A DNA stretch of 13,636 nt from Ignavibacteriaceae bacterium (GTDB taxonomy: Bacteria > Bacteroidota > Ignavibacteria > Ignavibacteriales > Ignavibacteriaceae). Positions 7,797-13,636 of this stretch are shown piece by piece (within the stretch, counting starts at the first letter, position 1; each line of letters begins with the position of its first letter). The stretch is from assembly GCA_023231105.1 (NCBI GenBank), contig JALNWB010000110.1, positions 1 through 13,636 on the forward strand, read 5' to 3'. Made by a program: the position numbers and the translations under genes. The notes beneath the pieces are model-generated. The model was given only the letters and a program-made list of their open reading frames with translations, was not told where the DNA came from and searched no databases.

Positions 7797-7804
7797 TTGT
7801 GTAA

Positions 7805-7809
7805 CCTTT
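7805..7809 (-). promoter_or_regulatory. Shine-Dalgarno AAAGG for MCP-C
   Basis: AAAGG with an eight-base spacer to the ATG at 7796. It favours this start over the second Met three codons in. Confidence 0.5.
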
Positions 7810-7935
7810 CTTTTTGTAAATTACTTTTTACACACACTCACCACATAATTCATCGTCTCATTTTAACGCGGTTATGTTTGGGAAAGTGTTGGAACTAGAA
7901 GAAAGGGAGTTGAGATTTAAAACTAGTTCATTAAT

Positions 7936-7967
7936 ATTACTGAATTACTGAATAACTAAATCACTAT
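7936..7967. repeat. Four tandem degenerate 8-bp units in the divergent promoter region
   Basis: Units read ATTACTGA, ATTACTGA, ATAACTAA and ATCACTAT: two perfect copies followed by two degenerate ones that keep the AT-N-ACT core. The last unit overlaps a TATAAT hexamer (7965-7970). This could be a binding site array for a regulator of MCP-C or the kinase, or a simple slippage product in AT-rich DNA. Confidence 0.5.
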
Positions 7968-8206
7968 AATCTTAATGCTTTTTTACGAAAATTTTAAATT
8001 AATCATTTTGCAAAAAGAAACTTTTCATATATAGACTATCGTAAAACTTTTCAAACTGTTTAGCGAACTCCTTTTGGGGAACACTTAAAAAACGCATTTT
8101 TTTAATTTTATCTAATATTTTTTTTGCTATTTTCGAGCAAAGAGTTATCGCGGATTATTTTAGTATCCGGTAAACAGGATAATTTTTATCGTTTCATTTT
8201 TTTTTT

Positions 8207-8210
8207 GGAG
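8207..8210 (+). promoter_or_regulatory. Shine-Dalgarno GGAG for the hybrid kinase
   Basis: GGAG sits 11 bases before the ATG at 8222, at the end of a T10 tract. The spacing is longer than ideal. The start is still favoured because it begins a normal short cytoplasmic N-terminus (MKITIAKKIA) just before TM1. Confidence 0.45.
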
Positions 8211-8221
8211 ATTAACCGCAA

Positions 8222-11200
8222 ATGAAAATAACCATTGCGAAGAAGATCGCTTTACCTTTTATGGTCATCGTTATTTTATTGGTAGGAATGTCGTGGATTA
8301 CTTATCAAGGTTTCCAAAAGATTAATAGCGCCGTAAATGATATTGAACTTGAAAATATTAAACGGAATGACGCGGGTAATTTACGTTTCAGTATTACACA
8401 ACTTTTAATGCCCGCCAATGATTTTATCATCACCGGGCATAACCGTTATAAAAATGAATTTGATTACCTGATTCAAATAGTTAATAAAAATCTTTATGTA
8501 ATCAATCAACTTTCTCTTACAGAAAATGAGGAACAACTTCTTATTCTGATAAAAAAAGATTTGGATTCTATTTGTTTTTACTCTAACCGGATATTTTCGA
8601 CACCGAAACCACGTCTGTCATTAAAGGCTTCGCAATTAATGGAAACGATGAACTATCGATTTGGGACAGAGGTTAATAAAAAAACTACGCAGATTTTTAA
8701 TGGAATTTCAAAAAGAGTTGTGTACAATCGTCTTCAAGCTACTGCGCTAAAAGAGAATGTTATGAGCTCAATTTTGCTTATAACTTTCTTAACCGTCTTT
8801 ATCAGTCTAGTAATTTTCTACCTAACTGTCCATAGAATTTCTAAGTCGATAATTACCGTAACAAGAGCGGCGGATACCATAGCAAAGGGTGATTATTCGT
8901 CACGCCCCATAGTAAAAACTCATGATGAAGTTGCGCTCCTGGCAAAATCATTTAGTTTAATGGCTGAATCAATACAAAAATCTCATAAAGAGTTAAAAGA
9001 AAGTAAAAGATTAACTGAATCCATTGTTTCAACAATTAATGTCGGGTTAATAGTCTTTGATGATAAAGGAAGAGTGCTAAGCGCCAACTCCGCTTTTTAT
9101 AATATGACAAGTCTTTACCCGCTTACCGCAAAAAGCATACACCAAATTCTTGAAAAACTGAATGTGTCTGAAGAATGCAAAAATTGTATTCTTTCACGAA
9201 AATTCGTCGCCGGTATAGAATGTAGTTATTTGGATTCGGTGAAGGGGAACAAGATTCTTCACCTTACCCTTTACCCGATGCCTGAAACTGACGGAGAAAG
9301 TCTTCTGTTTCTTGAAGATATAACAAAGCGTAAGCATAACGAACAAATTGTAATTAACAGCGAAAAACATTTCCGTGCGCTAATTGAAAATTCATCCGAC
9401 GGATTGGCGGTTGTGAGCCAGGAAGGTTATCTGCTGTACGAAGGTCCATCAAATAAAAGTATTACCGGTTATGAACATAATGAACTTCTCAATCAAAATA
9501 TTTTGCCATTATTTCACCCCGATGATCTGCCGGAAATCAATAAATTGTTTATGACTCTTTTAGAACAACCTTTAATAACGGTTTCAAGAGAACTTCGTTT
9601 TCAGCACAAAGATGGAAATTGGTTATCGTTAGAAGCAAAATTGAGAAACGCAATTCACGAATCCGCAATCGGCGGTATTGTTATTAACTTCCGGGACATT
9701 ACCGAACGGGTGAAGGCTAAAGCGGTTATAGTGGAACAAGCGGAACAACTCAGGGCAATATTAGCTAATACCTCCGATGGATTTTGGGTGGTTGATCAAT
9801 CCGGGGAAATAATAGAAGCAAATGAAGCTTACTGCAAAATGAGCGGTTATACTCGTGATGAAATTCTGCATTTAAGCGTTTCAGAACTTGAGGCGATAGA
9901 GTCTTCGGAAGATGTAGCTGTTCATATTAAAAGGGTAATTGAAAACGGTTCTGATCTTTTTGATACTGTCCACATAACCAAAGACGGCGTACATATTTTT
10001 GTTGAAGTAGTTGCGAGTTATAATCCGAAAAGAAAACAAATTTTAGGATTTTTCAGAGATATCACCATACGTAAAAAGATGGAAGCTTCCATCCTTCAAC
10101 AGCTTAGATATACCAACGCCCTAAATGAAATATCGAACATTATCATTTCAACGGAAGAGAAGGACGTGATTTTACAGAAAACTTCCGATGCACTTGGCGA
10201 AACACTTAATGTTGACCGCTGTTTAATTTATAATGTATCCTTTGAGAAGCGCCTGGTTACCGGTTTTTGCGAATGGTTAAATCCTAAAATTGCGGGTATC
10301 GATCCGACGAAAGGAACATATCCGTTGGAGATGTTTCTTAGCGGAGCTACTTACATGTTAAAATCGAAACAATGGTTGGAAAGCCATTTTAATGCTATTG
10401 ATCCTAATTTGGCAGAAGATGGTTCCGGAGAAATTCTTCATCAACAAATGAAAATTAAAAGTCTTCTCTGGTATCCATTTTCCTTCTTTGCCGATGATTA
10501 TCACTTGTTAGTTCTTAATACCATACACAGTAAAAGAGCATGGACCAAGGAGGAAATTGATTTCCTTGAATCGGTAAGTAAACTAATAAGTATGGCTTTA
10601 GAAAAAATTCGACTCTTAGACGAGAAAGCTAAAGCCGATAAGTTGTTAATAGAACAATCGAATATTCTCAGAAACATCTTAGACAATTCACCAATCGGGA
10701 TGTGGATGATGAGTGAAGAAGGAAGGATGAAATTTGTAAACAAAACATTTTGCTGCGCTGTCGGTATCCCCGAAGAACAATTCCTTGCCGCCAAGCATTA
10801 TGCTGAGTTGTATGATAAGACCACCGCACAAAATTGTATGCGATCAGATGAAGAAGCATTAGCTCTTATCCAACCGTGCACTTCCTTTGAAAGAGTGAAA
10901 TTTGTTGATGGAGAATTGCACGAACTTGAAATTATTAAGAAAAAAGTTAATGATGAAGAGGGAAACACATTAGGTTTAATTGGTATTTCGCTTGATGTAA
11001 CCGAGCGTAAACGTACGGAGGAAGAACTACTTAAAATTAAAACAGTTGTTGAGCAGACCGCTGATTGCGTAATCATTACGGATAGGAGTGGAACGATACA
11101 ATATGTTAACCAGGCGTTTATAAATGAAAGCGGGTATTCGAAGGAAGAAGTAATTGGTAAAACCTCGAGGGTCCTAAAATCAGGCAAACACTCCATGAAA

Positions 11201-12958
11201 TTCTATGAGACACTTTGGAGAACTATTTTGTCCGGTCAGGTCTTTCGTGCCACGTTCATGAATAAAAGAAAAGATGGTGAACTCTTCTATGAATTTAAAA
11301 CTATTACTCCAATTAGAGACAATCAGGGTAATGTCACTCATTTTGTTTCAACAGCAAAAAACATTACCGAGCAGTACTATGCCGATCAAGAAATTATTTC
11401 CCAAAAAAATAAATTTGCACAACTGTTTGATAACTCACCGATTGCAATTGCTTTGTTAGACTCTCAAGATAAAGTTAGCGTTATCAACGAATCATTTTCA
11501 GCATTATTCGGTTACTATCTTGAAGAAATTAAAGGAAAGTCTCTTAACGACTTGATAGTTCCTCATGAATTTAAAGAGGAAGCGAAAGCTTATTCAATTG
11601 AAACCATGAGTGGTAATCAAATAAATAAAGAAAGTTACCGTAAGAAAAAAGATGGATCACTTGCTTATGTTCAAATCGTTGGAGTGCCTGTCATTGTAAA
11701 TGATAAGACAATTGGTTTTTATGGAATGTACATGGATCTCACTCATCGAAAGAAAACCGAAGAAGAACTTATCAAAGCCAAAGAAAAGGCAGAAGAAATG
11801 AGTCGGCTGAAATCAAATTTCCTTGCAAATATGAGCCATGAATTACGAACTCCTCTCAATGGTATTTTGGGATATGCTGAAATGCTATCTTCATCTCTTG
11901 ATAACCCCGAATATGTTCAAATGTCTCAAACCATTCATGATTCCGGCAAAAGATTAAGCGAAACACTAAACCTAATTCTCGATTTATCAAAAGCAGAAAC
12001 CGAAAAAATTGAAGTACTTAGTAAAAACATCTCTGTTCTTTCGGTAGTAAATAAGGTAGTAAAATTATCTGCTGAAGCTGCAGTTAAAAAAAATCTACTG
12101 CTGGAAACCGTTATTACTAATGAAAATGTTTATGCCAAATTGGATGAAAACCTTTTTGAACGAACTATAACTAATCTTGTCGGTAACGCTATAAAGTTCA
12201 CTAACAAAGGAAAGATAACCGTTGAAGTCGGCAAAGAAACTACCCAAGAAAAGGACCCCGATTACTCGGGGGTAAATTGGATATACGTAAAAGTAAAGGA
12301 TACCGGCATCGGAATCCCGGAAAATAAAATTGATCTTATCTGGGAAGAATTTCGTCAAGTTAGCGAAGGAATGGGGCGGAGTTTTGAAGGAACTGGTTTA
12401 GGTTTAACCCTTTCAAAAAGAATAGTCGAGCTGATGAACGGAGTAATTACAGTTGAAAGCAAAGTTGGAGTAGGCTCAATTTTTACCGTTAAATTCTTGG
12501 CTTCAGATTATATCCCTGAAGTAGAAAAGATCAAACAAGAAAAAGAAGTGATTACAAGTACAAAAGAAGAAAGGAAAATTGGAAAAACAGATTTACAACT
12601 GGTCTTATACGTCGAAGATGATTTAATCAATCAAAATGTTATGAAATTATATTTGAGGAACCTTTACAGATTAGAAACCGTAAAAGACGGAAAATCAGCA
12701 TTACAATTAGTTGTGGAAAAGAGATTTGATCTTATTTTGATGGATATTAATCTTGGAGGAGCAATGGATGGAATGGCAGTTACAAAAGAAATAAGAAAGA
12801 TGCCGCAATATGCTGATACACCAATAATAGCGGTAACAGCTTATGCAATGGATAGTGACAGGAAAGAGTTTCTATCGGGCGGATGTTCACACTATCTTTC
12901 TAAACCGTTCGAGAAACGGGAGCTTCTTGAATTAATAGCGAGTATTGTAACAAAATAG
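8222..12958 (+). CDS. Large hybrid sensor histidine kinase (HAMP-PAS3-GAF-PAS3-HisKA-HATPase-REC)
   Basis: A 1578-residue membrane hybrid kinase that autophosphorylates on His and passes the phosphate to its own receiver. TM1 is at about 10-28. A helical periplasmic sensor (about 30-180, with LLMPANDFIITGH at 61-73) is followed by TM2 (about 183-203) and HAMP (about 205-257). Cytoplasmic PAS domains lie at about 262-370, 378-497 and 504-620; a GAF at about 625-800; and PAS domains at about 807-930, 932-1052 and 1058-1178. HisKA has SHELRTPLNG with His1206. HATPase has an N-box (Asn1318, Asn1322), DTGIGIP (1360-1366) and GTGLGL (1390-1395). The C-terminal REC (about 1458-1577) has Asp1466/Asp1467, phospho-acceptor Asp1508, Thr1539 and Lys1561, so all catalytic residues are intact. 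PAS1 carries C319-x-x-C322 and Cys334, a possible redox site. There is no HPt or DNA-binding output, so a separate phosphotransfer partner is expected elsewhere. It is divergent from MCP-C. Confidence 0.95.
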   Translation: MKITIAKKIALPFMVIVILLVGMSWITYQGFQKINSAVNDIELENIKRNDAGNLRFSITQLLMPANDFIITGHNRYKNEFDYLIQIVNKNLYVINQLSLTENEEQLLILIKKDLDSICFYSNRIFSTPKPRLSLKASQLMETMNYRFGTEVNKKTTQIFNGISKRVVYNRLQATALKENVMSSILLITFLTVFISLVIFYLTVHRISKSIITVTRAADTIAKGDYSSRPIVKTHDEVALLAKSFSLMAESIQKSHKELKESKRLTESIVSTINVGLIVFDDKGRVLSANSAFYNMTSLYPLTAKSIHQILEKLNVSEECKNCILSRKFVAGIECSYLDSVKGNKILHLTLYPMPETDGESLLFLEDITKRKHNEQIVINSEKHFRALIENSSDGLAVVSQEGYLLYEGPSNKSITGYEHNELLNQNILPLFHPDDLPEINKLFMTLLEQPLITVSRELRFQHKDGNWLSLEAKLRNAIHESAIGGIVINFRDITERVKAKAVIVEQAEQLRAILANTSDGFWVVDQSGEIIEANEAYCKMSGYTRDEILHLSVSELEAIESSEDVAVHIKRVIENGSDLFDTVHITKDGVHIFVEVVASYNPKRKQILGFFRDITIRKKMEASILQQLRYTNALNEISNIIISTEEKDVILQKTSDALGETLNVDRCLIYNVSFEKRLVTGFCEWLNPKIAGIDPTKGTYPLEMFLSGATYMLKSKQWLESHFNAIDPNLAEDGSGEILHQQMKIKSLLWYPFSFFADDYHLLVLNTIHSKRAWTKEEIDFLESVSKLISMALEKIRLLDEKAKADKLLIEQSNILRNILDNSPIGMWMMSEEGRMKFVNKTFCCAVGIPEEQFLAAKHYAELYDKTTAQNCMRSDEEALALIQPCTSFERVKFVDGELHELEIIKKKVNDEEGNTLGLIGISLDVTERKRTEEELLKIKTVVEQTADCVIITDRSGTIQYVNQAFINESGYSKEEVIGKTSRVLKSGKHSMKFYETLWRTILSGQVFRATFMNKRKDGELFYEFKTITPIRDNQGNVTHFVSTAKNITEQYYADQEIISQKNKFAQLFDNSPIAIALLDSQDKVSVINESFSALFGYYLEEIKGKSLNDLIVPHEFKEEAKAYSIETMSGNQINKESYRKKKDGSLAYVQIVGVPVIVNDKTIGFYGMYMDLTHRKKTEEELIKAKEKAEEMSRLKSNFLANMSHELRTPLNGILGYAEMLSSSLDNPEYVQMSQTIHDSGKRLSETLNLILDLSKAETEKIEVLSKNISVLSVVNKVVKLSAEAAVKKNLLLETVITNENVYAKLDENLFERTITNLVGNAIKFTNKGKITVEVGKETTQEKDPDYSGVNWIYVKVKDTGIGIPENKIDLIWEEFRQVSEGMGRSFEGTGLGLTLSKRIVELMNGVITVESKVGVGSIFTVKFLASDYIPEVEKIKQEKEVITSTKEERKIGKTDLQLVLYVEDDLINQNVMKLYLRNLYRLETVKDGKSALQLVVEKRFDLILMDINLGGAMDGMAVTKEIRKMPQYADTPIIAVTAYAMDSDRKEFLSGGCSHYLSKPFEKRELLELIASIVTK

Positions 12959-13001
12959 AAAATGGTTGTTAATTGAATTCTTAAAAGTAGTGTTATTTCG
13001 T

Positions 13002-13030
13002 TGAATTTATCCCGGAATGCGGGGAATTCA
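13002..13030. terminator. Imperfect hairpin between convergent genes (weak bidirectional terminator candidate)
   Basis: TGAATT (13002-13007) pairs with AATTCA (13025-13030), and CCCG (13011-13014) pairs with CGGG (13020-13023) around a GAATG loop, with an unequal internal bulge. It lies 44 bp after the kinase stop and 76 bp beyond the MCP-D stop, where a shared terminator is expected. No T-run follows on either strand, so intrinsic termination is doubtful. Confidence 0.35.
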
Positions 13031-13096
13031 GCAGCACTTACCTAATTCTTTACTTTAATAATTTTCACAAAATATTTTACGCTACTCACCCATTAG

Positions 13097-13216
13097 GAAT
13101 AGCAATTAATGATGAATTAATACTCCGTTTGAGCGAACTGCTAAATGGCTTTTTTCTGTATGAGATTTTCCGTTTCCGTTCGATCTATCAGAGGATGACC
13201 TATCAATCTTAAATCG
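13097..13216. repeat. C-terminal tail repeat, MCP-D copy (other copy 5751-5870)
   Basis: The match to MCP-C begins at GAATAGCAA beyond the stop codon and runs through the tail to the FKID codons. From there leftward in the protein the gene becomes MCP-B-like. The strong terminator hairpin that lies beyond this point in MCP-C is absent here. Confidence 0.75.
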
Positions 13217-13636
13217 TGAAGTTAATTCTTGAAGGTTTACGGTTAATCGGTTTAAGTCTTCTGCGGCGCGGGCTATTTGTTGTATGCCTGCAGCGCTTTC
13301 CTGTGTTACACTACTTATGGCTTCTATGTTCTTACTTATCTGTTCTGCCGCACTTGATTGTTCTTCACTTGCTGCGGCTACCTGCATTGACATGTCCACT
13401 ACTTGTTCTACTCCCACTATGATTTCTTTTAATGATTCTCCCGCTTTATCTGCAAGAGCTTTTCCTTTTTCTACTTCTTCCGTTCCTTTGTTCATCGATT
13501 CTACAGCTCCGCCTGTATCTTTCTGTATCTGCTTGATCATCACCGCGATTTCTTTGGTCGCTTTGGTGGTTCTTTCCGCTAACTTTCTTACTTCATCTGC
13601 AACGACCGCGAAACCTCTTCCTTGTTCTCCGGCTCT
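13106..13636 (-). CDS. Methyl-accepting chemotaxis protein MCP-D, C-terminal part (cut by window edge)
   Basis: The frame is open from the right edge to TAA at 13106, giving 176 residues of a receptor whose sensor half lies outside the window. It begins inside the signalling hairpin ([21 protein letters not shown]) and continues down the C-terminal arm to TSRFKID. E/Q pairs in [12 protein letters not shown] are probable methylation sites. A flexible tail follows ([13 protein letters not shown], ending SNGVLIHH), and no NWETF tether is present. The arm is almost identical to MCP-B (for example [23 protein letters not shown]), including a 113-bp perfect DNA match. The tail and the nine bases after the stop match MCP-C instead, so the gene looks mosaic. 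It is convergent with the hybrid kinase, 147 bp apart. Any internal ATG or GTG start is an artefact of the truncation. Confidence 0.93.
   Translation of the reverse strand, partial: RAGEQGRGFAVVADEVRKLAERTTKATKEIAVMIKQIQKDTGGAVESMNKGTEEVEKGKALADKAGESLKEIIVGVEQVVDMSMQVAAASEEQSSAAEQISKNIEAISSVTQESAAGIQQIARAAEDLNRLTVNLQELTSRFKIDRSSSDRSNGNGKSHTEKSHLAVRSNGVLIHH
13272..13384. repeat. 113-bp perfect repeat, MCP-D copy (other copy 1914-2026)
   Basis: Same orientation as the MCP-B copy, about 11.4 kb away. Both copies encode the segment from QVAAASEEQ to about QQIA in the C-terminal signalling arm. Direct repeats of this length could also mediate deletion of the DNA between them. Confidence 0.9.

Larger units (their letters stand above)
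7797..8221. other. Divergent intergenic region between MCP-C and the hybrid kinase
   Basis: These 425 bp hold no gene that I can support, and should contain both divergent promoters. Visible elements are four degenerate 8-bp tandem units at 7936-7967 overlapping a perfect TATAAT at 7965-7970 (no good -35), and a weak sigma70-like pair on the plus strand, TTGCAA (8008-8013) and TATAGA (8030-8035) with a 16-base spacer. There is also a small inverted repeat TATCC/GGATA (8164-8168/8177-8181) followed by a T-run, a T10 tract at 8197-8206, and the kinase GGAG at 8207-8210. No sigma28 or sigma54 flagellar-type promoter was convincing. Which element drives which gene is not resolvable by eye. Confidence 0.5.

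Noticed and set aside
8120..8163. Bacteroidota-type promoter (TTTG ... TAnnTTTG) before the hybrid kinase
   Set aside because: The nearest TATTTTAG has a mismatch and the spacing to TTTTTG is about 29 bases, outside the usual range.
10501..11196. Minus-strand open frames (97, 63 and 132 residues) inside the hybrid kinase
   Set aside because: They are antisense to continuous PAS/GAF coding sequence with intact domain motifs. No family is recognisable and no ribosome site was seen.
1745..13636. Repeated MCP blocks as a mobile element or insertion sequence
   Set aside because: No transposase, terminal inverted repeats or target duplications were seen; the repeats coincide with the conserved cytoplasmic part of paralogous receptors.

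Overview
This AT-rich window is a chemosensory (chemotaxis receptor) neighbourhood of a Gram-negative bacterium. An outer-membrane porin, a periplasmic c-type heme domain and a TonB C-terminal domain imply two membranes. Visible Shine-Dalgarno motifs (GGAG, AGAGGA, AAGGG), the TonB-domain style and a very large PAS/GAF hybrid kinase suggest the Bacteroidota/Ignavibacteria (Chlorobi-like) side of the tree. That placement is inference from protein style; no marker gene is present.

Layout. On the minus strand, from the left: the N-terminal 334 residues of a methyl-accepting chemotaxis protein (MCP-A, cut by the window edge); a small exported TonB C-terminal-domain protein; then a tight unit transcribed right to left, cheW > OprB-type porin > MCP-B (cheW and porin overlap by 8 bp, porin and MCP-B are 17 bp apart); then MCP-C, which has a periplasmic DUF3365/Tll0287-like domain with a CxxCH heme motif and ends in a strong intrinsic terminator. 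A 425-bp divergent intergenic region separates MCP-C from a plus-strand 1578-residue hybrid sensor kinase (4-helix-like periplasmic sensor, HAMP, 3 PAS, GAF, 3 PAS, HisKA, HATPase, REC). Convergent with the kinase at the right edge is the C-terminal part of a further receptor (MCP-D).

How they fit. The MCPs sense periplasmic or redox cues and signal through CheW to a CheA kinase that is not in the window. The porin encoded between cheW and MCP-B probably admits the sugar-like or other small solutes that this receptor, or a binding protein, senses. MCP-C probably senses redox state, oxygen or NO through its heme. The hybrid kinase is a separate two-component input sharing a divergent control region with MCP-C.

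The most striking sequence-level signal is the near-identity of the cytoplasmic halves of MCP-B, -C and -D at the DNA level. It includes a 113-bp and a 68-bp perfectly identical block. MCP-D looks like a mosaic, with an MCP-B-like signalling arm and an MCP-C-like C-terminal tail, which suggests gene conversion between receptors. No mobile element, CRISPR array, tRNA or rRNA was seen.
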